DNA from: Daldinia sp. FL1419
Taxonomy: Eukaryota > Ascomycota > Sordariomycetes > Xylariales > Hypoxylaceae
Direction: 5' to 3'
NCBI GenBank assembly: GCA_025201765.1
Contig: MU623343.1
Span: forward strand, 248,001-312,000
Length of the DNA: 64,000 nucleotides
A program made the position numbers and the translations under genes. Every line of letters starts with the position of its first letter. Position 1 is the stretch's first letter. Below are positions 22,463 to 33,035 of this stretch, one piece after another. The notes under the pieces are model-generated. The model saw only the letters and a list, made by a program, of their open reading frames with translations, did no database searches and was not told the origin of the DNA.

Positions 22463-23612
22463 TTACTGAAATATGTGACCGCATTCACAGCATACGTAGA
22501 AAAGTTTCTATTAATAGGTAGTTAGATTCGCCATTCTCGATGATATGCTGCTAAGGATTGGAGGGTACTGACCATGCCGGTTTCCGCGCTTCGCTGCTGC
22601 GACTGAAAAAATACAGCTTCTTCATGTTTGCATACGGGGCAGGTCTTGTTAGACCGCGGAAGCTAAATGCCGATAAAACGAGGCGTTAGCACTAGGTTCC
22701 GCAAGAGAGAATACATACAATGCATGCTCCCCAAAGCCGGGTACCCCGTGCTGTGGAAAAAAATTTCGAGTAAATCATGTATATGCCGTTCGTTACCTGG
22801 CTGTCTGTTGGCAAAGAGATGTAGTAAGAATGAGGATGTAAATGCGAAAACGTGATGATTGAATCCGAGGAGCGGCATCGTTACGAGATAGTATTTGCTT
22901 TTTGTGCAGAAATGAGCTCCGAGTAAGGTATCGACATGCTGCCATACTCTGGGGGGTCCTCTAGGGCCTCCGGAGGGTCACCGTCCAATGCATCCGGAGG
23001 CATAAGGAAGTTGTTACCAGTAAGGTAATGGGCAAGGTTATCCCTATCTCGCGATAAATCGGGTATGGCTGGTTCATTGCAGGATGCAAATTCGTTAACC
23101 CACATAGCCTTTGCTTCATCGTCCAGGGAGGCCCAATAGTTTGCGAACCGTATAGCGGCCAAACTCCTCGCGACAGTATAATCCACGTTGTGTCGAATGA
23201 AATGATTGTACTCCTCGATTGACGCAGGGTCCTGACACAGATCACAATGGAGGAGCGTCATGCCACATCTCAAACAAACAGCCAGGCAATTATCGGCAGT
23301 GGTAGGGGGACGGGGAAGGGGAGAAGCCGGGTTTAGGGAGGAAATATGATTACGAACCGTCGGGTCCGATCCCACGTCCTGGGTCACACCAGCTGTCTCT
23401 CCTGCTGCGCTGTTGATAAGATTGCGAAAAACACAGGAAGACGTAGCTTCTTCGGTATATTGGCATGTACGGCAGGTGAACTGAAGCTTGTGGGCGTCTT
23501 CGTCTTCTTTAGGGTACAACATGTTCGAGCATTCCGCACAAAATCGAAAGGTGATCTGCTCTTGGTTGTTCTTGGGGGCATCCCCATCGTTGCTCGGCGC
23601 CGGCGAAGACAT
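22463..23612 (-). CDS. rpb9: RNA polymerase II subunit RPB9
   Basis: Three exons (23358-23612, 22573-22662, 22463-22507) give 129 residues, matching RPB9 size. The N-terminal zinc ribbon has FRFCAECSNMLYPKED and CRTCQYTEEA. The middle holds GVTQDVGSDPT, and the exon-2 product starts LPRSNKTCPVC, continues to EEAVFFQSQQRSAETGM, and is completed by exon 3 (LFYVCCECGHIFQ). These are the hallmarks of RPB9, which sits on the polymerase jaw and funnel, guides start-site choice, and helps TFIIS-stimulated cleavage and proofreading. The first intron is 695 bp with an unusual GTTCGT donor. Reading continues in frame from exon 1 into it for 158 codons (see the separate entry). The second intron (65 bp, GTCAGT donor) is ordinary. 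Confidence 0.92.
22881..23357 (-). other. long in-frame ORF inside RPB9 intron 1
   Basis: Reading straight through the exon-1 donor of RPB9 stays open for 158 codons before a stop at 22881. The extension starts with a Pro-rich linker and then shows five cysteines as C-x3-C-x2-C-x6-C-x2-C. That falls at residues 109-126 of the readthrough protein. A charged helical stretch with SLAAIRFANYWASL and many acids and prolines follows. The resulting 243-residue form would keep the first zinc ribbon of RPB9 but lose the second. I do not recognise the extension. It could be an alternative isoform, an inserted piece of another gene, or a chance ORF. Confidence 0.4.
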
Positions 23613-26600
23613 GTTACTGTGTTAAGGTTCCGACGGTATCGAATACCAGATAGATGCTTGCAGGGGATAATGGTAGGATGCGACGAGACCTCGGAGATTA
23701 TTGGTTATCAAATAACTAGGCAGATGATGATTTTCAACGAAACAAATCTATCCTTGACAAGACGAGGATAAGAATTTACGTATTGATTTCCGGCGTCGCT
23801 GTGGAATAGATGAAAGGTCAAGTTGTTCGTGACGTGAATGCTAAAAGCTGAAGTTATAAGATTGAATGTTGAAAGATGGAATACTCTTTGGCGGGTCGCG
23901 TTTGGCTGCTAAAACCAAAGATGGAAAGAACTTATGTAAGTACCTGTAGGTTGGTAAGGTAGGTGGTAGTTAGTCACTTTTTGTCAAGCCACAGGCTTCG
24001 CTGATGGCGCCTCTGTTGCTTCAAACATTTGGTCCGAGCTTTTACAACCGTAAAAGTAAAATTTAACGTTAAATATCTTGATTTGAATTTAGGGTAAACT
24101 TGGGGCTATTGTGCAGCCCCAGCGGGGCGGGGTGCCTCCAATTTGTCCTCAAATTCAACCTCATAATTGATAATCAATAACCATTACACCCTAATACATA
24201 CAAATTGCCTCTTGGAGGGTAAACTCCTGGCGAACATGTTCAATCAGAATGACAAAGTCACAAAGTCAAAAAATCAATGCCCATTTATGAGATAAACCTA
24301 CATGACTTCGTCACGTGGCTCCAAGAATCATTTTCTAAGAGAGATTAGTATCTATAAAAAAAACAAACATCTTAGCTTTTAATACAAGTCTTTTCTGAAT
24401 TCGACACCATTCATACATAGCCACTTTTTTAAGCCAAAACTCAGCCTCATCAATTGAAAACCTAGGCCAACTGAATGCCGACTAAGACTAAGTGGGTTCA
24501 TTTCGAACTTTCCCCTTGGCGCTTCTTGATTCTTCGGTCAACGACGCAAATCTGCCTAACGTAGGGCTGAATCTTAATTCGTAGTTCGCCATCTTTCCAT
24601 AAGTCCTAGGCGGGGTTTGAATTCAGGCCCAGACCCAGTAAGGAAAACGGGATCTTGTTTTTATCCTTCCTTGTCGTAACGTCGTCACCGCCGAACCTTT
24701 TCTTCAAAAGTGAAATAATCAATACTCTTGCATCTAGAGTCGGTTGCCTCTCAAATATCCTTGAGGGGGCGTTGGCTCACCAGGTCCGTTTGGGGGCCAT
24801 TGAATCCTTCCTTAGTTTATTCGTTCATTTGAGGAAGAATGTGTAGAATGAGTTAGGTATGTTACAGATAAGCGGCGAAGACCGTTGACACGGGCTGTGG
24901 CACAGATGCCGTCAGCACTTTCGCATCGCCAGCAAAGCGGTGATACGTTTACATCATAGAGAGAGAGAAGTAAAAGCTCTAACATAATGTTCTACAATGA
25001 GGTAAATATCGTAAGTGTTTAATAGTATTATTCGATATGGATTCGCTGGCGTAGCGGAATGTCGGAAAGCGAGACTAGTGACATGGCATGTCAGCTTGGA
25101 TCGATATTTGGTTGCTCATTTCGCTTCAAGTTAATCCGAATAGCTGGAAAGAGTTGTGATAAAAAAAATAATTCTGACATTATTAACTACGTAAGTTACG
25201 AATAAGGAAATAAACAGGGGGTGAGAAAGGTGAGCGATAGATCTTTGCCAAGAGGTATTGAACTTGTGACACTTTATTTGATCCGCACATGTAAATCTGA
25301 TTGCCGATTGCGTATATCAATACCTCTTGAAACAATACCTCTTAAGTATTATGAAAAAAGGGTATATTAATAGAATTAAAGGTTAGGCAATAACCATACT
25401 TTAGCACCTACTTAGGTAGGTAAGTATAAATCAAAAGTATCCAAGTACCTTTGGGTGTACGGTAAATGGATATTACAGAAAAATCCGGAAGCGAGGATTG
25501 GGCATCGACAAGCGACACACGGAGATGAAAATCCTTCATCATGCAATCAAAAAGCTTGCTAAAGCTGAGCTGAGCTGAGCTATGTTTGACCTATTCTGTC
25601 GCGCTACCCCTTTTCATATCCCTTGGGTACTTTACGAATTATTGAATGGGATAGAGTGCCCGGGTGGTGTGTCTAACAGCTTGTTGGGACGATTACGAGC
25701 TTTCCCACTAATTGATGTTATAAATCTATCGAGGAATGTATCTAGGCATCTTTTAACCTAACAAATTCGTGATGCGCACACCAATTATTAAGTGAGCTCA
25801 TAGTCCTACATACAGTATGTACGTAATTTTTTGCTTAGGTAGGTCGTTGCCTGCCCTGGATAGATACCTAGGTTAGGTACCTATAGGTAAGAGCTACCTA
25901 AAGCTAAGGTAGTTTTTCTACATGCCTACCTAGGTAGGTACGCTAATACGAGTACCTACATTAGTTGAACACCTACCTTATTAGTTGATTGATAATAGTA
26001 AGAAAAAAAAGTAATGTAGCCTAGAATCAGCACATATACACGTGATATAGAGATAAACTTGGCTAAATTGTTAATGGTCAATTGAAGAGGGGTTTCTACA
26101 TAGAGAATGACTCTTTCGTTTTTACACCTTTGCACTTTTACTTACCTTATTGTACATTTCCAATGACAGAGCAACCCCGGACTTTTGACGTCTCACCACA
26201 AAAAGGAACAGATGACGACTTGGCAATTGTCGTGTTTCCCGTAGTCGTGTAACTTTTCCTACTTTTTCTTACACGGTGAGAGTAGAAATGACACATGTCC
26301 ACGAGAAACAAGGACGTTCTAGATCACAACCTTGAAAAAAAATCCAGAAAAAGTTCTTACAAATGCCGGGAATGGCACCGAATACATCATATGCACCGAA
26401 TTTGTTCGTTGGTAAAAATACCAGGTAAACAAACCACCCCCGGCAAAGTCCTGGGAATCTGGTAATCCCCTAGTTGTTCATCGTGCACTTTGCCACGATG
26501 CGACAAGCTACCCTGGTGTTTTGGGGGTCTTGGGGCCTTGCATCGAAGTGCGGGAGGGCTACATTCTCCTCCACAATTGGCACCAAATCACATCGAGGTC

Positions 26601-28193
26601 GATGACTCTATCGGAACCAATTTGGTCATAACAGATACATCATAACGGTGAAAGCGGTGCGAGCGGTGCAAGCGGCGCAAACCGCCTGCAAGTCACCACC
26701 TCTCGCATTGCTAGCACTGGTGGTAATTGCTAGCAAAAGGTGGCTAGGTAGCTATCAATCTACCAAGCATCAAGTCTAGCCCATCTAATCCCATCTAATC
26801 CGTCTAACCTAGTAAACACATTACCGCACACTGCATTCCAAAGAAACACAGGAACCTAGTTCAAGAGATCCGGTCCATGCATACTCTTTAGTTACTGCCT
26901 GCATTCCAGAGTCACTTTCCGGCTGAACTACTATGTACCTTTTTCTTATGTCGGTTTCTTATTAGAATCACTCCCCGTATTTTGTCTTACGTTGCGTCTT
27001 GATTTTCTATTCGTTGCATTCTTCAAAGTCACTATCTTATTTGCTCCGCTTGCCTACGAAATTTTATCCCAATTATAACAAACATCTCTTTGCGCGCGGA
27101 TATCAAAAGTAACTAAACCCTTCCAGCCTTATGAGATGAGAGGAACGTTCGAGGGTCGTTCATCGGCGGCCCCTCTTTGGCTGCCTCTGGCGAATCCTCC
27201 CGTTTCGAGACTACAGAGGCAAAAAAAAGAACTCGAGTGAGTGGCTGAAGAGACAGAGAAGCCGATCAAAAACTGGGATCCTTTATGGAACGAACCCACG
27301 CGGCCTACATTGTCATGGCAGCATGGGTGGTACGGTACCGCGCCCATGGGTGTGAAGCTATGTACACACTCAGCTACACACCCTTCCCTCCAACCATCCA
27401 CCATCCATTTCACCTTGTACCCCAGTACGGTCACCCGTCTTCCTTAGGCCAAACACTACCTCTCCCCCGGCCATGAACATTATTGGCTCCATATGGAAAC
27501 ATACCATTCCTTTCTAGTAGTTATGCTACCAGTACGGATGAATGATTCATCGGCCCTGGTAACGCAGGCACCCAAGGCCCGGACATGGCTGTGCGAGAGG
27601 GATGGTCTACCCCCTGCTCGAAATTATTATGTACACCACAGGAAAGAAAGGAAAGAAAAAAAAAAAACTACGTACTTTCTTATAAGAGTGAATTTCGATA
27701 CTCCCATACTTAAAGGACCGAGCCCTACCCACCCATTCCCGACGGTTTTACCTCTTTACAGTACATCTCGTTGGATCTTCCATCTCGAACCACTTCACGG
27801 AATTTAAGAAGGTGTCAGATACTAGGCACCAGTCACTTCTCGAAAGCATACAAATTCCTCGGGTTTCCCCTTAACATTCCATCCATAGAATTCCTATCCC
27901 GATGCCCTCATGTCTCTAGGCCTAGAACTTGAACTCTATCGATTCTTCCGTCTCTGACAGTGCCGACTGGCCACATTAACGTGGTATCTTACCCAAAGAT
28001 TATCGTCAACAACTTTGTCTATAACTACAAACATTTACCTGGATTGGTCTCGACTGAAATCACTCCGGCTCAGGCTACCGAATCACTTGAATCCCATTCT
28101 ATCAACAACTTCCAAAGTCACTGTCCGAGACCTCTGGTTATCCAACCTAACCCACCGCGCATTAGTCGCACTAGCACATTGCCAACCGACACG
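23613..28193. other. 4.6-kb gene-free region
   Basis: I find no supportable gene. The part nearest 28194 is pyrimidine-rich, and an in-frame stretch without ATG runs back to 27960, consistent with a long 5' leader for the next gene. Clustered TACCTAGGTAGG-type motifs occupy about 25400-25970. Short imperfect repeats occur at 26648-26690 (GCGGTGCRAGCGG phrases) and 26785-26815 (CCATCTAATC phrases). Confidence 0.45.
25840..25970. repeat. cluster of TACCTAGGTA palindromic motifs
   Basis: Many overlapping CCTAGGTA, TAGGTAGG and TACCTA words occur here, including the perfect 14-bp palindrome CCTACCTAGGTAGG at 25925-25938. The same vocabulary recurs near 44912-44958, 45083-45100, 56398-56410 and 62293-62303. 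Such words are common in intergenic DNA of several Sordariomycetes; their function is not known to me. Confidence 0.7.
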
Positions 28194-29216
28194 ATGTGCC
28201 ATAAGAACATTTTCTCGTATGTTTACCCTGACGGGCAACCTGCTGAGCAGGTCAAGTACGACCTATGCGACAATTCGCGCCATGGAAAACCATGCAAATT
28301 CACCACGACTTTCCAACACCCCCCGGTTGAATACGTCCGGTCCGGTCAATTAAGCCCGCCAGGGCGTAGCTATACCCAATTCCCACCTACCCCGCCACTC
28401 TCTTCTCATTCCGCTTCCGACTCAGAGCACTCTTCTTCCAAAGGGCGATCAAGTGTCTACATAAACAGTGAGAAGGTTATCGATCTTAATAGGCGCTCGT
28501 CGCGACGCGACCAGAACGAGCGCGCCAGTGACCGCACAGCCTACGTTGACGGCCCGCCACTGTCGCGCACACCACCCCGCAAGTACGACATTCCGCGCAG
28601 CACGCCTTCTAGCCCCCGTGAAGAAACCATTCGCGTGCGCGAACCTCGACGTCGCGAAACGAGCCCACATGAGCGCGAAAGATCCACATCGCGCAGGCGG
28701 CAATCTATCGAAGTTAAAATAGTCAATGAGCCGCGACATAGGCGAAACGGATCCAGCAAGTCAAGTAAATCCAGCTCGCAGGACAGCGACAACGAGGAGC
28801 GTCGCCGAAAGCGCAGGAACAGCCACGTTAGATTCGAAGACGAAGAGAAGGAAGACGAGAAGAAGAAGGAAGAGAGGAAAAAGAAGATACAATCCGAAAT
28901 TGAGCGCGCAAACGAGGATATCGCTAATCGGCCTCCTATTCCAACCGCAACTGTACCAACCAATACGCGATATCGCCGGGGCTCAGTAGCGGTTGACCCT
29001 AACGAGGCGGCCCTCGTACTACGCATGGATAAGCTCAGCTTGGAGCGCGAGAGGAAGCGTCGCGAGAAGCGGGAGCAAGAGGAAGAAGAGGCGCAAAGGC
29101 AGCGACTGAAGGACCGTATGGCCCTTGGCCGCCGAGCAACTGTCAGCGATGCCCGGAGTCTGGGACGGGCTCGACAGAAGATCTACCTTGATGATGGAAC
29201 ACACCGCTGGGAATAA
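28194..29216 (+). CDS. conserved disordered fungal protein
   Basis: The single exon encodes 340 residues. I start it at the ATG at 28194 (MCHKNIFSYVYPDGQ), because the 78 in-frame codons upstream have no ATG and look like leader sequence. The first 40 residues form a small Cys/His-containing motif: MCHK, then YDLCDNSRHGKPC. It recurs at the N-terminus of many Sordariomycete proteins of unknown function. The rest is low-complexity: Ser/Arg-rich and SR-like from about 70 to 230, then a charged coiled-coil-like segment (residues about 235-330, rich in KKEERKKK and EREKRR-type runs). No enzyme domain is visible. A nuclear or RNA-associated role is only a guess from the SR-like and basic composition. 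Confidence 0.75.
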   Translation: MCHKNIFSYVYPDGQPAEQVKYDLCDNSRHGKPCKFTTTFQHPPVEYVRSGQLSPPGRSYTQFPPTPPLSSHSASDSEHSSSKGRSSVYINSEKVIDLNRRSSRRDQNERASDRTAYVDGPPLSRTPPRKYDIPRSTPSSPREETIRVREPRRRETSPHERERSTSRRRQSIEVKIVNEPRHRRNGSSKSSKSSSQDSDNEERRRKRRNSHVRFEDEEKEDEKKKEERKKKIQSEIERANEDIANRPPIPTATVPTNTRYRRGSVAVDPNEAALVLRMDKLSLERERKRREKREQEEEEAQRQRLKDRMALGRRATVSDARSLGRARQKIYLDDGTHRWE

Positions 29217-29992
29217 AGCGATACGAGAACCAAAATCAAAAACCAAAAAAAGGGGACAAACCAATTATGTAAAACTTGCATGTAAAAGGATATAACTATG
29301 GCGTTGGATTAATGATACCTGGATGTTGCGATGATTGCTTGGTTTGTATTGGGTTTATTTGGTTTGCTTTCTCCCTGTTTCTATAGACAGCGCATGTGTC
29401 GGTTTTTTTTTTGGTACTACTCATTGGTTTACGCATGTATTGGTATCGCGCATATGCGATGGGTTCATCCCGCTTTGGGTTTATGAGATTTCAGGGAACT
29501 GCAAAGCCGATTTTAGAAACTTTTTTTTTCAACACTTATACCGTTGATACCTGTACTTATCGCGCTCACGATATCATTATGTATGTAGTTACAGTAGTTA
29601 GATAGTATTATTAGATTTGAGATACCCCCCCAAATAGTTTAGTTACAAGTATGCAGCTTAGCTGACTTGAGATGTCCAATAGATTACTAGTAAGATGTTC
29701 GCCTTATTATGTAGTTGGCGTGGAGAAGTTGTTGATATTACTATTTCTGTGCGACAAACAAATTGGTTGAATAGTATTTGTCAATGAATGCAACTGTGTG
29801 AATACCTGGGCAACGAGCTACCCCTCCAAGTCTCCAAGTGCAAAAGAGGTAGACGACTCGAAATGGTCGAAGGTCAGAAAAGACAAGGGGGAGTGAAAAA
29901 AGAAAAAAAAGTAAAAAAAGTTGTGTGGGATACACGGTTTGTTCTCCTTTCTTGGGTACCCGGGTATTCTTCCAAGTAACCCCCTATCCCAC

Positions 29993-30045
29993 ACACTCAC
30001 ACATCTCACACATCTCACACATCTCACACATCTCACACATCTCAC
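29993..30045. repeat. 9-bp tandem repeat ACATCTCAC x5
   Basis: Five perfect copies of ACATCTCAC run from 30001 to 30045, preceded by a shortened copy. It is a simple minisatellite in intergenic DNA. Confidence 0.9.
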
Positions 30046-30825
30046 ACATACGGATCCGTACACACACAACTCTCTCTCTTCTTCTCAACATACCACCTGG
30101 GCACATACATAGTAGGTACTTTACACCCCCCACCCCCCCTGGTTTATTTTTTCAACCCAATTCCCACCACGAATATTACTCACGGCCGATTGCTGCCTGA
30201 TTGGCCCCTCCTTGACCTGCTCTTCCCGGTCCAGCCCGTCGAACCCGTCTTACCGATCTATATTTTCCATCATACCTTGAGTACTTTTTTCAACATCATC
30301 GTACATTATCACATTATTCCACATTGCGGCCGAGACTACTAGTCAGCGATCGGTTCCCGCTTGTCCCGTAGATCCCTCACCTTTGGCTTGGTTCGGAATA
30401 GTGGCTAGTTAGAGACTATCCCATTCGAATCTTTTTTTATTTTTCTTATTTTTCTTCGCTGCCCCTCCGAAAAAGGTGCCCCTCCACAATCTGTCCTCAA
30501 TTTGGATTACCCTGTCAACCATAAAGTACAATTTGCGTCCCCTCTATCTATTGGTTTATCCGCCGCCTACCTACATTGTGCTAGATTAGGCAGATCTAGG
30601 ACTCCTGCAGCCCGGAGTCCCAATCTCCTCGTGGGACTGCATCTTATCTATCACGGCATAATGCAAAGTACCTGGCTACCAAGGTACCTACACACATGCA
30701 GCATACCTACGGATTCTTACAGGTTTTCACCGTACTCGATGCATACCTAACCTCCCCCCCCCCAGTAGTCTATTATGTACAATGTCTTCGTCTAGGCAGT
30801 CAAATGGTTGCATGTTGGTATCGCA

Positions 30826-30853
30826 GGTTAGTGGTTAGTGGTTAGTGGTTAGT
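30826..30853 (+). repeat. 7-bp tandem repeat GGTTAGT x4
   Basis: Four perfect tandem copies of GGTTAGT are followed by a degenerate copy (GGGTAG). The unit resembles but is not the fungal telomere repeat TTAGGG. Confidence 0.9.
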
Positions 30854-32169
30854 GGGTAGCCTGAGAAGGCAGACAAGACGAAAAACCACATGATACCGTC
30901 GTAGGAATGTCCCCGCGTCGCATTCCGCTTGTCGATCTTGTTGGCGGATGCCATCCTCGGGTCTAGACCAGTGCTGCCATATCGTAGAACCTTTTACTGA
31001 TTATCACTCACTCACATCGTCAGATACCAGGCAACCATAATGTGGCGAAACGAACTATAGAGTGATGGAATGATCCTCTTTACGGATATGTGAGATTACT
31101 CTCTTTGACCTTCGGGTTCGGGAGATCCCTTACGTCGCTATCCATATGTATTTCAGACAAACTTTTTTTTCTTTTTGTTTCTCTTCAGCGATAGTAGCCA
31201 AGACTTCCACCATCCTCATCGCCGGCGACCTTCCCACTGGTCGGCGGGATGTTGCATCGGCCGGCTTGGCGGCCTCTAAGAAACTTATAGAAATGAGGGC
31301 ATGGGATTGTGAAGAATTCATGATGCCGCACCCACTCGCGCTTGTTAGAGAGGTGCCCCGTCGCGTCTTTCCCCATAGCACCACCACACCCAACCCAGGC
31401 CGGGGGGTCGACTAGTGAAGAGTCGAAGGGGTCCCGTGGCTTGATATTCACCCACACTTGGACTTGTAGGTGGGGTGGAGTGGCGCATGTTCGGCGAGAG
31501 ACGAATCGACCGTTGTTCGCACCCGGCTTCGGCTCGGGATCCGGGCTGTGACGCATGGCTAGCTGCAGCACACCTAGGATATACGACCATGCCTACCCGC
31601 CCCATAGGTAAGGTTATACCTATGCACACATACGGACTACGGTAGCAGGCAGCTCTGATCCACGCGATCAGACGAGCACCAAACTCCATGCGGGGAGGAG
31701 ATGTGGAGAATGTCAGACACTCGAGCTTTTGGTTATATCTACGTAGTGGCTGTTCAAACTCTGAGACATGCGTTTCTGTCGAGTCACGCCGTGCGTCGCT
31801 CCGCATAAGTTGCGATATCCATGCCGAAGATCTCGACAATCTGCCGCCATACTCCCCGTTATTGGCCATTCCTATGCAAGTAGATTAGGGTTTGCAGGAA
31901 GGGTTCGTGTTTATACTACCACACTGTAAACTATCTCGACGGGTGAGTCATTTTAGTAGTCAGCTGCTGGTTGGTTAATTATTGCAAATCATCCTGCACG
32001 ATGCCATCAGTTGTGGTATATGAACACACGGCTATCTCTGATCAAGAATCTTGTCGTATTTAAAAAGTAACGTATGCTCTCCGCAACAGTAAGTTGTCTT
32101 AGAAAACCTTGGTAGCAGACACAATAAGTCTACTAACCGTTGGTATTATTGCTAACTCCTGGGGGGGTG

Positions 32170-32510
32170 TAAGTGAGGGCTTTGAGTGTGTACTATAAGA
32201 GGTTAAGACTGCAACTAGGACTATACTGCCGAGCTCCTAGAGCAAGCAACTACCGCAGGCGCCAAGAACGCTATACTATTGAAGAAGCATCTGCCTGCAT
32301 AATTTTTTTTCGGTGAGTACCTACATCATCCACATGACTCCAGTTTACTAAACTGTTCTAGCCATTCAGATCCTTACCCCGGGGAAGCATGTTACATACT
32401 GGAAACGTTATATTATTAGTCGGAGCGTTTCCGGATCGTCTACGAAACTAGTGTAAGTATAAACTAACGTTAGTTGTCTCCATACCCTCAGAAGCTCAAA
32501 CGATTAGTTA
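32170..32510 (+). pseudogene. possible decayed multi-exon gene
   Basis: A 145-nt open stretch (32171-32314) ends at a canonical donor GTGAGT. It is followed by TTACTAAAC and an acceptor TTCTAG at about 32361. A second intron-like block follows (GTAAGTATAAACTAAC...CTCAG at about 32453-32491). Joining the exons meets a stop early in the second. I recognise no protein family, so this is only a suggestion from the splice signals. Confidence 0.2.
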
Positions 32511-33035
32511 ACCCCACTAGGCTTCCTCTATCATTCTAATGTGAGGGCTCCTATAATGGTGCGGTTAGGGTAGGGGCTTATATCATCGTAACCCGAGAAT
32601 TTGCTATACCCAAACTTATTAGTGTTAACTAGGCGGTGTTGATTAGTTGACATGGGTCGGCTTTCAGCTTCATTCAACAATCCGCCTATATTCCTAGGTT
32701 AGTCTTCAATGTAGAGGAGCCACTCGACGCCAAGACTCCCAAGTCCCAAGTCCCAAGTCTCAGGTCTGGTACCAGGAGGCTCAGCCGCAGAGGGGCGACT
32801 AATTAAATCAACTCTCGTGTCTTTCGTATAAGCAATGTAAAATCTGGTTACGCTGATCAGCTATATGTGAAATGGCGGGATATCCTTTCAAGTTCCTTCC
32901 TGAGAAACGATTGTCCTATTAACGCCCCTTTGGCGCACGAGTCCGATGCTTCAATGCGTCGCATAAATGTAGAATGCTAAGGGAACGTCGTAAATTGAAG
33001 GAAATTGGAGGTATCCGACTGGACAAGGCTAAATA

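Larger units (their letters stand above)
29217..33035. other. 3.8-kb gene-free region
   Basis: No intact gene is supported. A 174-codon minus-strand ORF with an ATG (31345-31869) shows no family features, and nearby frames are equally open. Tandem repeats occur at 29993-30045 and 30826-30853. Between 32080 and 32510 several intron-like signals stand in sequence without a coherent reading frame, suggesting a decayed gene. Confidence 0.45.

Noticed and set aside
28541..29026. 161-codon antisense ORF
   Set aside because: It is the mirror of the SR-like, Arg/Ser-rich coding sequence on the plus strand, which explains its Ser/Arg runs.
30001..30045. Short regularly spaced repeat that could suggest a CRISPR array
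   Set aside because: Nine-bp head-to-tail units without spacers in a eukaryotic genome form a minisatellite.
31345..31869. 174-codon minus-strand ORF with ATG
   Set aside because: Frames on the other strand are equally open, composition is Arg/Ser/Pro-rich and no family feature is visible.
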